A stretch of 64,000 nt of DNA from Bacteroidales bacterium (GCA_017934545.1 JAGBJI010000008.1:62001-126000); one strand, 5' to 3'; counted from the first letter of the stretch, positions 9,190 through 18,095 are shown. Translations and numbers: made by a program. The notes: a model not told the origin generated them from the letters alone.

Positions 9190-10098
9190 ATGAAGTATTG
9201 GTTTTGTATATTGCTTGCAATGATTGGTTTTTACGAAGCCTTTCCGCAGGAATTTAAAGTTTCCGTAAGCGTAAGTGCAACGCAGATTCAGGGAACAGAC
9301 AAAGAAATATACAATACTATACAAACGGCGTTGAACGGCTTTGTTAACGACAGGCAATGGACCAATTACCGTTACGAAGACGTAGAAAAAATAGAAGGCA
9401 GTATTACCATAAACGTTAAATCGCGTCCTTCGCAGGAAGATTTTTCGGGCGATTTGTTCATACAATTACGCCGTCCTGTTTACGGTTCAACATATACCAC
9501 AACCATGCTGAACACGCAGGAAAAAGATTTTGCATTTAAATATACGGAAGGGCAAAACATAGAGTTTGACGAAAACAATTACACATCCAACCTGCTTTCC
9601 ACCGTAGCGTTTTATCTGAATTATTTTTTGGCATTGGACGGTGACAGTTTCGAAATTAACGGCGGCGACAAATATTTCCAAATCTGCCAAAATATAGTCA
9701 CGGCTGCACAACGCAGTACCAACGAAGGTTGGAAACGGGCGGAGAAAAACACCAATAAATATTGGATGATAGAGAATTATACCAATTCCGCATACAGTGC
9801 GATGCACTCCGTGTGGTATAAATATCACAGATTGGGATTGGATATGTTGTCTTCGGAAAACCAAACGCAGGCAAGAAACAATATATATCTTGCCTTGAAA
9901 GATTTAAAAGAAGTTCACGGCGAAAAAAGCGGACTGATATGCGTAACACAGTTCATAGAAGCCAAAGCGGACGAGATTGTCAATATTTTTAAGGGCGCAC
10001 CTGCCAACGAACAAACTGATGTTATCACTATTATGAAGCAAATCAATCCCGCCCAATCCGACAAATACGAACAAATAAGTCAGTCAACGATGCGTTGA
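9190..10098 (+). CDS. DUF4835 family secreted protein
   Basis: 302 residues. ATG 9190 follows the coaBC stop (9185-9187) by 2 bp; a GTG at 9184 overlapping that stop is also possible. It has a signal peptide (KYWFCILLAMIGFYEAFPQ) and the motifs FKVSVSVSATQIQGTDKEIY and NVKSRPSQEDFSGDLFIQLRRPVY-like segments at about 15-35 and 75-100 that characterise the DUF4835 family. In Bacteroidetes this family usually follows coaBC. Its role is unknown; the context suggests the periplasm or outer membrane. Confidence 0.85.
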   Translation: MKYWFCILLAMIGFYEAFPQEFKVSVSVSATQIQGTDKEIYNTIQTALNGFVNDRQWTNYRYEDVEKIEGSITINVKSRPSQEDFSGDLFIQLRRPVYGSTYTTTMLNTQEKDFAFKYTEGQNIEFDENNYTSNLLSTVAFYLNYFLALDGDSFEINGGDKYFQICQNIVTAAQRSTNEGWKRAEKNTNKYWMIENYTNSAYSAMHSVWYKYHRLGLDMLSSENQTQARNNIYLALKDLKEVHGEKSGLICVTQFIEAKADEIVNIFKGAPANEQTDVITIMKQINPAQSDKYEQISQSTMR

Positions 10099-10121
10099 AA
10101 TGAGAATAAAATATAAACATT

Positions 10122-11435
10122 ATGAATAAAGTACCATTAAACAGAGAGGCAGTTGACAAAATAATTGCCGGCAATAAGATAAAAAGCGTGGGCAAAGCGT
10201 CCATAAGAGAAGTAAAAAAGATAATAGATGACGTAGAAAAAGAGTTTGATTTCAAATTCGTGCGTATGGAGATGGGTATTCCAGGCCTGCCTACCGTAAA
10301 GCAGGGCGTAGATGCACAGATACAAGCATTGAAAGACGGTGTCAGTGCCATATATCCCGACATATACGGAACGGCAGAACTGAAACACGAAACCAAACGC
10401 TTTGTTAAGAATTTTCTTGACGTAGACGTACCCGAAGATTCATGCGTGCCTGTAACGGGAAGTATGCAGGGCAGTTTCGCATCGTTTATGACGGTAACCA
10501 AGATGGACGGCAAAAAGAACAAACTTCTGTTCATTGACCCCGGATTTCCTGTTCAAAAACAGCAGTGCAAGATTTTGGGTATAGAAACCGAAACCTTTGA
10601 CGTATATCAATACCGCGGAGAAAAATTGCGTGCCAAACTTGAGTCGTATTTTCAAACTGGTGAGATAGCAGGTGTGGTCTATTCATCGCCTAATAACCCT
10701 GCATGGTTCTGTTTCAATGAAGAGGAGTTGAAAATAATTGCCGAATTGGCCAACAGGTACGACGTTGTGGTTATGGAAGACTTGGCATACTTCGGAATGG
10801 ATTTCAGAAAAGATATTTCAACTCCGGGCGTTGCACCTTTCCAGCCTACCGTAGCCAAATGGGCAAAGAAATACATATTGATGATAAGCGGCTCAAAAGC
10901 CTTTTCTTATGCAGGCGAGAGAATAGCGGTCATCGTTGTGTCACCTGAACTTTACGCATGGCATACGGATTATATGAAAAAATATTTCTCACAGGACACA
11001 TTCGGACGTGCAATAGTTTTCGGAAGTATTTACGCTCTTTCCTCGGGAACGTCACACAGCGTTCAGTACGGACTTGCCGCAGTAATGAAAGCCTGCAACG
11101 ACGGAACATACAACTTGGTTGAAGCCTTGAGAGATTACGAAAAGAAAGCCAAATTTATGAAAGACGCATTGGTAGAGAACGGTTTTGAGATTGTATACGA
11201 CAAAGACCAAGACGTACCTATCGCCGACGGATTCTATTTCACTTTCAACTACCCGGGATTGACGGGCGAACAGACTTTGAACGAACTTGTTTATTACGGA
11301 ATATCGGCTATATGCCTTGACATCACGGGTTCTGACCAACAAGGCTTGAGAGCATGCGTGTCATTGGTACCGCACGATATGTTGCCTGTCTTTGCCGAGC
11401 GTGTTAAACAGTTTAATATTGACCACAAAAAATAA
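10122..11435 (+). CDS. Class I/II pyridoxal-phosphate aminotransferase
   Basis: 437 residues of fold-type I aminotransferase. The PLP lysine is in SGSKAFSYAGERIAV (about residue 259), with the substrate and cofactor segments SSPNNPAW (Asn/Pro motif) and VVMEDLAYFGMD (Asp that binds the pyridine nitrogen). It is an amino-acid aminotransferase; the exact substrate cannot be read from the sequence. It lies 23 bp after the DUF4835 gene and is followed by a strong terminator, so it may be the last gene of the bamD operon. Confidence 0.85.
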   Translation: MNKVPLNREAVDKIIAGNKIKSVGKASIREVKKIIDDVEKEFDFKFVRMEMGIPGLPTVKQGVDAQIQALKDGVSAIYPDIYGTAELKHETKRFVKNFLDVDVPEDSCVPVTGSMQGSFASFMTVTKMDGKKNKLLFIDPGFPVQKQQCKILGIETETFDVYQYRGEKLRAKLESYFQTGEIAGVVYSSPNNPAWFCFNEEELKIIAELANRYDVVVMEDLAYFGMDFRKDISTPGVAPFQPTVAKWAKKYILMISGSKAFSYAGERIAVIVVSPELYAWHTDYMKKYFSQDTFGRAIVFGSIYALSSGTSHSVQYGLAAVMKACNDGTYNLVEALRDYEKKAKFMKDALVENGFEIVYDKDQDVPIADGFYFTFNYPGLTGEQTLNELVYYGISAICLDITGSDQQGLRACVSLVPHDMLPVFAERVKQFNIDHKK

Positions 11436-11460
11436 TTGCAAAACATTGCTTTTATAAACA

Positions 11461-11505
11461 AACAAAACCGTATGCCTTTATTGACATACGGTTTTGTTGT
11501 TTTAA
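11461..11505 (+). terminator. Rho-independent terminator
   Basis: Perfect 14-bp stem (11461-11474 with 11485-11498, loop 10) followed by TGTTTT. It separates the aminotransferase gene from the convergent gene at 11519 and may serve both. Confidence 0.85.
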
Positions 11506-11518
11506 CCTATTAAAGCAG

Positions 11519-11902
11519 TTATTTGCTTAAATACCAACAATGTTTCTTTTTCTTTGTAAACGCTGCGGCGTAATATTTCGTGCCTTTGCCGTCCGTACTT
11601 TCAAACACTCCGCTTTGCACACATGAATAAAGTTTGCTTATACGGTCGGTAATGTAATCATTTGCATGGCTTAAGCCTTCGTCACTGTAAGTAAAAAATC
11701 TGAACTGTATGTCTTTAAGTTTGTTTGCTTCCGATACGGAATCTTTGTAAACATTTTCCGGTTTGCCGTCTTTAACTATTACTATCAGTTTGTTGTTGCT
11801 GAATTTATATGTACCGTCCTGCGGTGTTAAATGTTGCGAAAAAGCAATATTTGCCGATAATAAACACACCGCTGCAATCAATAATTTCATCTTTGTTTTC
11901 AT
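11519..11902 (-). CDS. Small secreted protein of unknown function
   Basis: 127 residues from the ATG at 11902, chosen because GGGAAG lies just upstream and a signal peptide follows (MKTKMKLLIAAVCLLSANIAFSQ). An upstream start would add 25 residues without a signal. The mature protein (about 100 residues) has no recognised domain. It contains the phrase QDGTYKFSNNKLIVIVKDGK and a lysine-rich C-terminus TKKKKHCWYLSK. It has its own -7 box. Confidence 0.6.
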   Translation of the reverse strand: MKTKMKLLIAAVCLLSANIAFSQHLTPQDGTYKFSNNKLIVIVKDGKPENVYKDSVSEANKLKDIQFRFFTYSDEGLSHANDYITDRISKLYSCVQSGVFESTDGKGTKYYAAAFTKKKKHCWYLSK

Positions 11903-11953
11903 AATACTTCCCTTTATTTTTAATTTTACAATATATTGTCTGTTATTTGTTTG

Positions 11954-11961
11954 CAAAGATA
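11954..11961 (-). promoter_or_regulatory. -7 box (TATCTTTG, minus strand)
   Basis: TAnnTTTG consensus read leftwards, 51 bp before the start codon at 11902. Confidence 0.65.
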
Positions 11962-12100
11962 TGCATTTTTTTTTCATACAGATGTTCTTTTTTACAAAAA
12001 ATATGCGTAAAACTGTTTTATTTGGCGTATTTGCTAAAAACGTCTTATGGTCTGTAGACGGTAAAATATGAAAACTGTTGAAAAATAACGGTTTAATGTT

Positions 12101-12262
12101 TGCCGCTACACAATGCTACACTTTGTAACACTTATTTTCTATTAAAGATTTTTTATCAAATAGATTTATATAGAAAAAGTGAAGCGAAATGTAGCAAATT
12201 TGATAATTGTTTGATAACTAATTATTTGCTGAAAAAAGAAATGTAGCGGTTGTGTAGCGGCA
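12101..12262 (+). repeat. Core-and-arm element, copy 1 (degenerate arms)
   Basis: Lies in the 927-bp gap between 11978 and 12904, which has no convincing gene. The shared core (TTATTTTCTATTAAAGAT onward, from 12132) is well kept. The arms (left 12102-12133, right 12178-12196) carry GCTACA/TGTAGC words but pair imperfectly. A direct pair of TGTAGCGG words follows at 12242-12260, 11 bp apart. It is the most decayed of four copies (others at 43181, 46683 and 50855). Confidence 0.7.
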
Positions 12263-12277
12263 AAGAAAACGTTTTTG

Positions 12278-12436
12278 TTGCTCAAAAAGCGGAAGCGTTT
12301 TCAGAAGAGAATTCTTTACTTTCAGAATTAAACGTTGCCGATTCAGAAAACAATTTCAAAAAAAGCACTTTTTTAACCGAAAAAAACTGCTTTTTTGATG
12401 TAAAAAACCTGCTTTTTTCGGAAATGAATTCAGAAT
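12278..12436. repeat. Phased palindrome array, 8 units
   Basis: Centres at about 12282, 12303, 12324, 12345 (TTTTCAGAA type), 12366.5, 12388.5, 12410 (AAAAAACTGCTTTTTT type) and 12432. The step is 21-22 bp. Two overlapping open frames here, one on each strand, are by-products of this repeat, because a 21-bp unit equals seven codons. Confidence 0.7.
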
Positions 12437-12583
12437 CGGCAAAAACAAATCGCCGCAACGCCGCATCAAAATAAGCATTCAAAAGCCCTGAAAATTGAAA
12501 AAACGTGCAGAAATACAAAAATAAAAATTGAATTTTTGTGCATACCTCCAATAATTCCTATAAATTCAATCGGTAATCAGAGA

Positions 12584-12654
12584 AAAGTTTTCGGGTTATA
12601 ACCCGAAAACTTTCAGAGTTTTGGTATTTTATCGGGTTATAACCCGAAAACTTT
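12584..12654. repeat. Two copies of a TCGGGTTATAACCCGA palindrome
   Basis: 12584-12613 is a perfect 30-bp palindrome centred on TTATAA. The right part (TCGGGTTATAACCCGA then AAACTTT) recurs directly at 12632-12654, 41 bp further on. It could be a pair of operators or a cruciform-forming repeat. The nearest gene is aspC, whose 3' end is 250 bp away, so no target gene is obvious. Confidence 0.6.
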
Positions 12655-12810
12655 TATGGTGTTTTGGCGGTTTTTTAGTGTTTCTTTTGAATTTATTGGG
12701 ACGGAAGTTGTTTATAGATTGTATATAATGGTAAAGTGTGGGTTTAGATTCGGAGTTGAAATTTTGAAAAGTTACGGCGGCAGTGTTGACGTCATAAAAT
12801 AATAAAACTC

Positions 12811-12869
12811 TTTTCAGAAAAGAAAAAATCCTTTTCTGAAAACAATTTTTTATTTTCAGAAAAGGATTT
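12811..12869. repeat. Phased palindrome array of 3 units, possible aspC terminator
   Basis: TTTTCWGAAAA units start at 12811, 12832 and 12853 (21-bp step). The last two form a perfect 17-bp inverted repeat (12826-12842 with 12853-12869). It lies 35 bp beyond the aspC stop codon on the minus strand and may end that transcript. Confidence 0.65.
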
Positions 12870-12904
12870 CGGTGAAAATATATCCTGCCGTTATACTGCG
12901 GCGT

Positions 12905-14101
12905 TTAGTGCAGTTTGGATACGGCTTGTTTTATTCTGTTCATCGCTTCTTTGATGTTTTCGTCCGATGTTGCATACGACATACGGAAGCATTCAGGCGA
13001 GCCGAAGGCATCGCCGCCTACCGTTGCAACATGTCCTTGTTCAAGCAAATACATGGCAAAGTCGGTGGAATTGTTTATAACGGTTTTTCCGTCGGTTTTG
13101 CCGAAGTAGTACGAACATTTAGGGAACAGATAAAACGCTCCCTGCGGTTGGTTCACCTCAAAGCCGGGTATTTCTTTTGCCAATTTAACTATCAAATCTT
13201 TTCTTCTTTCAAAGGCTTGACGCATCTGTTCCACGCAATCCTGCGGCATGTTGTATGCAGCCACTGCCGCTTTTTGCGAAACAGAGCAAGGACCTGACGT
13301 ATACTGACCCTGAAGTTTGTTGCATGCTTTGGCTATCTGGGTGTTTGCTGCAATATAGCCTATTCTCCAACCTGTCATGGCGTAGGCTTTTGACACTCCG
13401 TTGATTATAATGCAGCGTTCTTTCATTCCCTCAAGCGTTGCAAGCGATGTATGCTCACCCGTGTAGTTGATATGTTCGTATATTTCGTCGCATATCACGT
13501 ATACGTTCGTGTGTTTACGCAAAACCTCCGCCAATGCTTCCAATTCGTTGCGGTTGTAAACCGAACCCGTCGGGTTGCTCGGCGTACAAAGTATAAGCAA
13601 TTTTGTTTTCGGGGTTATGGTCTGCTCAAGTTGTTGCGGTGTTATCTTAAAGTCCTGTTCTATTTTGGCTTCTACGAATACCGGTGTGCCGTCAGCCATC
13701 AGTACCATCTGAGGATAACTTACCCAATACGGAGCTGGTATTATGACTTCGTCGCCCGAAGACACCAAAGCCATAACGGTGTTGCATACGCTCTGTTTTG
13801 CACCGTTTGAAACCACTATTTGTTCCGCCGTATAGTCAAGGTGGTTCTCGTTTTTCAACTTGTTGATGATGGCTTGCTTCAAGTCAGCGTAACCCGGTAC
13901 GGGTGAATAGCGTGTAAAATTATCGTCAATGGCTTTTTTTGCAGCCTGTTTTATATGTTCGGGCGTATCAAAGTCGGGTTCTCCGACACTTAAGTTGATA
14001 ACGTCAATGCCTTGTGCTTTCAATTCATTGCTTCTTTGGCTCATAGCCAACGTTGCCGAAGGCGACAGACGGTTCAGTCTGTCCGATAGAATATTATCCA
14101 T
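12905..14101 (-). CDS. aspC: Aspartate aminotransferase, class Ib
   Basis: 398 residues. PLP lysine in GVSKAYAMTGWRIGY, cofactor-binding segments VSNGAKQSV, TPSNPTGSV and CDEIYE, and the C-terminal substrate arginine in FRMSYATS. The start MDNILSDRLNRLSPSATLAM is typical of subfamily Ib enzymes. It interconverts aspartate and oxaloacetate with 2-oxoglutarate and glutamate. It lies 67 bp after the M20 peptidase gene on the same strand and may share its transcript. Confidence 0.9.
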   Translation of the reverse strand: MDNILSDRLNRLSPSATLAMSQRSNELKAQGIDVINLSVGEPDFDTPEHIKQAAKKAIDDNFTRYSPVPGYADLKQAIINKLKNENHLDYTAEQIVVSNGAKQSVCNTVMALVSSGDEVIIPAPYWVSYPQMVLMADGTPVFVEAKIEQDFKITPQQLEQTITPKTKLLILCTPSNPTGSVYNRNELEALAEVLRKHTNVYVICDEIYEHINYTGEHTSLATLEGMKERCIIINGVSKAYAMTGWRIGYIAANTQIAKACNKLQGQYTSGPCSVSQKAAVAAYNMPQDCVEQMRQAFERRKDLIVKLAKEIPGFEVNQPQGAFYLFPKCSYYFGKTDGKTVINNSTDFAMYLLEQGHVATVGGDAFGSPECFRMSYATSDENIKEAMNRIKQAVSKLH

Positions 14102-14168
14102 ATTTATTTTAATGTTTTTTGATGATGGTTAATAAAAAAAATTATATCTGTTATTGTTTTGTTTCTGT

Positions 14169-15542
14169 TTATTTGCCTGCCGATGCGGCGAACTCTTCGT
14201 AGAAATAGGTTATGGTTTCTATTCCGTTGAAGAATTGTTGCAAAGGATAGTTCTCGTTAGGCGAATGGATAGCGTCGGACGACAGACCGAAGCCCATAAG
14301 TATGGATTTAATGCCCAAGATGCGTTCAAAGCCAGCAACGATAGGTATGCTTCCGCCGCTGCGTGTAGGTATAGGTTGTTTGCCGTAAGTACGCATATAT
14401 GCTTTTTCGGCTGCACGGTAAGCCGGCAAGTCCAACGGCGAAACGTAAGCGTATCCTCCGTGCAGAGGAGTTACCTCTACTTTTACGCAAGACGGAGCAA
14501 TCTGCATGATATAATCAGAAACGCGTTTGGTAATCACGTTGAAATCTTGGTCAGGAACTAAACGGAACGATATTTTTGCGTGTGCCGTTGACGGTATAAT
14601 GGTTTTTGCACCTTCTCCGGTGTAACCTCCCCATATTCCGCACACGTCAAACGACGGTCTTATGCCTGTACGTTCTATGGTTGAGTAGCCTTGTTCACCG
14701 AAAAGTTCGGGCGACCCAGTTACGTTCAGATAATCTTTTTCGCTGAACGGTGCTTTTGCCATCAAGTTGCGTTCTTCCTGCGAAAGATTGATGACTTCTT
14801 TGTAAAAATCAGGCACCGTGCAGGCGTTGGTTGCCTTGTCCTGCAGTTCGGATATGATACGGCACAAAATGTTTATAGGATTTGCAACCGCACCTCCGTA
14901 CAAACCTGAATGCAAATCGGCTTTAGGTCCCGTTACTTTTACTTCTATGTAGCCCAATCCGCGTAAGCCCGCCGTTATTGACGGAATATCCGCTCCCAAC
15001 ATAGAGGTGTCGGAAACCAAGATAACGTCCGCCTTAAGCATTTGTTTGTTGTCTTCGCAGAATTTGTACAAAGAGCCGCTTCCGATTTCTTCTTCGCCTT
15101 CCAACATGAACTTTACGTTGCAACGCAATTGCCCTGTTTTGTTAAGATATTCAAAAGCTTTGGCCTGCATGAACGATTGGCCTTTGTCGTCATCTGCACC
15201 TCTTGCCCAGATGTATCCGTCTTTGACTACGGGTTCAAAAGGTTGTGTTTTCCATTGGTCTATCGGGTCAACGGGCATCACGTCGTAGTGGCCGTAAACA
15301 AGAACGGTAGGGTATGAGTTGTCAATTATACGCTGTGCATAGACAACGGGATTGCCTTCGGTGGGCATTATTTCGCACATGTCGGCTCCTGCCTGAAGTA
15401 TAAGTTCTTTCCAACGTTGGGCGCACTTAACCATATCTTCTTTGTGTTCGTTTTGCGAAGATACGGACGGAATTCTGATTAAAGAAAACAGTTCTTCAAG
15501 GAACCTGTCTTTATTTTCCTGAATATAATTTTTGATGTCCAT
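14169..15542 (-). CDS. M20 family zinc dipeptidase
   Basis: 457 residues, cytoplasmic (no signal). The M20 metal and catalytic residues are present: His and Asp in YGHYDVMP, Asp in RGADDDKGQ, the general-base Glu in MLEGEEEIGS, Asp in VSDTSM and His in DAIHSPNEN. A dimerisation domain lies between about 200 and 350. It resembles the group that cleaves dipeptides (CNDP or PepV-like). It fits with the S46 and C69 peptidases as the last step of peptide use. Confidence 0.88.
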   Translation of the reverse strand: MDIKNYIQENKDRFLEELFSLIRIPSVSSQNEHKEDMVKCAQRWKELILQAGADMCEIMPTEGNPVVYAQRIIDNSYPTVLVYGHYDVMPVDPIDQWKTQPFEPVVKDGYIWARGADDDKGQSFMQAKAFEYLNKTGQLRCNVKFMLEGEEEIGSGSLYKFCEDNKQMLKADVILVSDTSMLGADIPSITAGLRGLGYIEVKVTGPKADLHSGLYGGAVANPINILCRIISELQDKATNACTVPDFYKEVINLSQEERNLMAKAPFSEKDYLNVTGSPELFGEQGYSTIERTGIRPSFDVCGIWGGYTGEGAKTIIPSTAHAKISFRLVPDQDFNVITKRVSDYIMQIAPSCVKVEVTPLHGGYAYVSPLDLPAYRAAEKAYMRTYGKQPIPTRSGGSIPIVAGFERILGIKSILMGFGLSSDAIHSPNENYPLQQFFNGIETITYFYEEFAASAGK

Positions 15543-15602
15543 GATATTTATTTGTGTTTTATGTGTTATTAATTCTGTTGATTGTTGAATTGATGTTTGA
15601 TT

Positions 15603-16061
15603 TTATTCCCCTAAATTGTCCTCAAAATATTCGGGTTCCTGCAAATCGTCTTTGTTAAGTGCGGGCAGGTTGATGTAATCCTGTATTATAAGGGCGGTGG
15701 ATACTTGGTTTTTGAGTTTGATGTATGCAGAATATGCATCCAAACGTGTAGGGTAGTCCCCCAACCGCACATTGAAGTTAGGTTCGTCAAACAAAACATA
15801 AACTCTTTGGTCGGGGAAAGCCTGCAAGAGTTGGTTTTTCAATGAAAAAGCTTTGTTTTTGGCGTCATCGCCCGTGAACGTGGCTACATTTATTCTGAAT
15901 CCACGCACGGTTTTTGCCATACGGTTGTATTCAACATGCTTTTCCAATATGTTTTGCAGTCTTCCGTCGGCAATAACTTCCGTTTGTGAATAAGCCTTAT
16001 GCCCTATGGCAAGCATGCAAGCGGCAAGACAAACAAACTTAAACCCGTTTTTGTTTCGCAT
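15603..16061 (-). CDS. SPOR-domain secreted protein
   Basis: 152 residues with a signal peptide (FVCLAACMLAIGHKAYSQ). The C-terminal two thirds match a SPOR fold: GFRINVATFTGDDAKNKAF, then VYVLFDEPNFNVRLGDYPTRLDA-type segments (about 98-120) with the RLGDY turn. SPOR domains bind denuded glycan strands of peptidoglycan at division or remodelling sites. It begins only 4 bp after the Usp gene, so both are in one operon. Confidence 0.82.
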   Translation of the reverse strand: MRNKNGFKFVCLAACMLAIGHKAYSQTEVIADGRLQNILEKHVEYNRMAKTVRGFRINVATFTGDDAKNKAFSLKNQLLQAFPDQRVYVLFDEPNFNVRLGDYPTRLDAYSAYIKLKNQVSTALIIQDYINLPALNKDDLQEPEYFEDNLGE

Positions 16062-16065
16062 AAAC

Positions 16066-16890
16066 TTATTTGGCTGCCCCGTTTATCTGTTTTGGTGCTA
16101 TGGTAAGCACGGGATAAGGCGACAGATTAATCATCTGTTGTGCGTAAGGTCCCAAGAAGAACAAGTTGGACAAGGTTTTTTCCTGTTCGGTCATGATTAC
16201 AATCATGTCGGCGTCCACTTCTTTGGCGTAATCCAACGTTGTCAAAGTGGAGTTGTCCGATTCCCTTATGTCAACTGTATAATTTAATCCCTTTTGGTCT
16301 AAAAGTTTTTCAACGCTTGATACATACGAACGCACTTCGTCCCTTATGGTTTTTCCGCTGTAAGACAACAGTCCCAAAACTCTTATACACGATTGAGGGA
16401 ACATATGTGCAAACTCTATCGTCCACGGAACTTTCTGCCTTGTGTCCAAGGTTGAATCAATAGGAAGTATAATGTTTTCCAACGGTTTGTTGAAGTTGAA
16501 GTTTTCCCTTAACAACAAAACGGGAACAGGACAGTCCGAAAGGGTTTTGAATGCGTTTGCACCTGCAAATCTTTCGTCAAATCCGCTGTTGCCGTTAGTT
16601 CCTATTATCAACAGATAAGGTTCTCTTTCTTTAACTGTTTTGTTTATCGTGGTGTGAACCCTCTTTCCCTGTACTATTTTGTAGGTTATCTCTTTTCCGT
16701 TCAGAGAAGGCGTGAACGAACGGCACAATTCTTTAAACGTTTCTTCGGCTTCCAACGGGTCTTTTTCCGCTGTTTGAACCCACAACATCAATACATTGCA
16801 ATCCGTACGGTTGGCTATGTCAATGGAAAGCCTCAATGCCGTAAGCGATGCGTTGGAAAAATCTATTCCTACTATTATTTCTTTTCTCAT
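16066..16890 (-). CDS. Tandem universal stress protein (UspA family)
   Basis: 274 residues made of two Usp domains. The first begins KEIIVGIDFSNASLTALRL and carries LLIIGTNGNSGFDERFAG. The second begins ENIILPIDSTLD and ends PYPVLTIAPK. The ATP-binding G-x-x-G pattern is recognisable in the first domain, less so in the second. Such proteins accumulate under starvation or stress; partner and trigger are unknown. First gene of a likely operon with the SPOR gene. Confidence 0.85.
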   Translation of the reverse strand: MRKEIIVGIDFSNASLTALRLSIDIANRTDCNVLMLWVQTAEKDPLEAEETFKELCRSFTPSLNGKEITYKIVQGKRVHTTINKTVKEREPYLLIIGTNGNSGFDERFAGANAFKTLSDCPVPVLLLRENFNFNKPLENIILPIDSTLDTRQKVPWTIEFAHMFPQSCIRVLGLLSYSGKTIRDEVRSYVSSVEKLLDQKGLNYTVDIRESDNSTLTTLDYAKEVDADMIVIMTEQEKTLSNLFFLGPYAQQMINLSPYPVLTIAPKQINGAAK

Positions 16891-16993
16891 AAGGCAGTAG
16901 TGTTAAAAGTTTTTTATTTTTTGCAAATATCGGTAAATTTCTTTAATCTGCAAAAAAATTATCCCGCTTTTTTGTTGCGGTTAAAAAAAATAC

Positions 16994-17001
16994 TATTTTT
17001 G
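16994..17001 (+). promoter_or_regulatory. -7 box (TATTTTTG) for the lipoprotein pair
   Basis: TAnnTTTG consensus, 25 bp before the start codon, with AAAAGGAG as a ribosome site at 17011-17018. Confidence 0.65.
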
Positions 17002-17026
17002 CACATTATAAAAAGGAGTACTGTTT

Positions 17027-17545
17027 ATGAAAAATGCAAAATTGCTTTTGTTGCCGTGTTTGTTAAGTTCTGTCTTTTTGGCTTCCACATGCGGCTGCAT
17101 AGATGACGAATATATTGCAACGCATAAGGACGTTTTTTATTTGAAAAACAATACCGGCAGGATATTGTTCGTGCAATCTTCGTTGAACGGTTGCCCAGCT
17201 GCCACCGTATATCCGTCGGACAGCGTGCAAATAGGGCAGGAATATTTCCGTGAAATAGATTATGCTTCAGACAGCATGCTTTACACGGCAAAATACAGTG
17301 TAATGAAAGATTTTTTATTTCATATTTACACCAATGCTTCCGCATCGGATTCGGTAGTAATTCAGCCTATGGGGCAAAACGCCTGCATTTCGTATTACAG
17401 CAACGACACCTTGCAGGGCGGAAAAAACTTTTTCTCGCTTTTGTCATGGCAAGAGCATGCAGTAAAATATGAAAACGATATAACGGTATACGGTTTTACC
17501 TTTGCAGTAAATGAAGATGATATAAATGAAGAGTCTGAAAAATGA
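17027..17545 (+). CDS. Predicted lipoprotein of unknown function, paralogue of the next gene
   Basis: 172 residues with a hydrophobic N-terminus ending LASTCGC; Cys22 or Cys24 is the likely lipid site, though neither gives a perfect lipobox. No known domain. It shares with the next product the spaced pattern SDSV-(I/L)-VQ-QMG-x-NA, a following tyrosine-rich strand, and FxFxV near the C-terminus, so the two look like diverged duplicates. It ends in an acidic tail (EDDINEESEK). It overlaps the next start by 4 bp (ATGA). Confidence 0.6.
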   Translation: MKNAKLLLLPCLLSSVFLASTCGCIDDEYIATHKDVFYLKNNTGRILFVQSSLNGCPAATVYPSDSVQIGQEYFREIDYASDSMLYTAKYSVMKDFLFHIYTNASASDSVVIQPMGQNACISYYSNDTLQGGKNFFSLLSWQEHAVKYENDITVYGFTFAVNEDDINEESEK

Positions 17546-18084
17546 AAAGAAAAGCAATTTGTTTGTTGTGTTTAGGGCTTACCTTAATGTTGTTTAACTC
17601 CTGCATATTCGGGGTAGGACTTTTGGGCTTGTCATATATAGAAGATTTGACTGACGGGCAGGAAAATACGGCGGATATTTACGATTTCAATCTAAAGAAC
17701 GCTACGGACAAACCGTTGGTTGTGCATTACAAATCGGCATATGCAGGCGATACTTATTTGCAGTACAAAGATATCTGTATTTTTCCGCAACAAAGCGAAA
17801 GGCTTTACTACATTTACGAAGATGAAGACAATGTCAAAAACGAAAAATCGGCATTGCAACACTATTTAATCAAATGTTACAGCCTTTCGGATTCGGTTTT
17901 GGTCCAACAGATGGGCAACAATGCGTACGCAGTATACACCCGCAGCAATTCTTCAGGCATAGAAAAAAGTTTTTTCCGTCAAAGCGATTGGAGAAAACTT
18001 TCTTCCGTTAAAGATGATGATGACAATACCCACCACCGTTTTGAGTTTACCGTTACCCAAAACGATTTTCTTAACAATAAATAG
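17542..18084 (+). CDS. Predicted lipoprotein of unknown function, paralogue of the previous gene
   Basis: 180 residues with a lipoprotein signal ending LFNSC (Cys21). No known domain. The pattern SDSVLVQQMGNNAYAVY corresponds to SDSVVIQPMGQNACISY in the previous product. It is translationally coupled to that gene through a 4-bp overlap. The convergent C69 dipeptidase gene ends 11 bp downstream, with no separate terminator visible. Confidence 0.6.
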   Translation: MKRKAICLLCLGLTLMLFNSCIFGVGLLGLSYIEDLTDGQENTADIYDFNLKNATDKPLVVHYKSAYAGDTYLQYKDICIFPQQSERLYYIYEDEDNVKNEKSALQHYLIKCYSLSDSVLVQQMGNNAYAVYTRSNSSGIEKSFFRQSDWRKLSSVKDDDDNTHHRFEFTVTQNDFLNNK

Positions 18085-18095
18085 CCGTTAAAATA

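Noticed and set aside
12250-12474. Open frame of 74 codons on the plus strand
   Set aside because: It lies over element copy 1 and the palindrome array; the peptide is a by-product of the 21-bp repeat, and the opposite strand is open as well.
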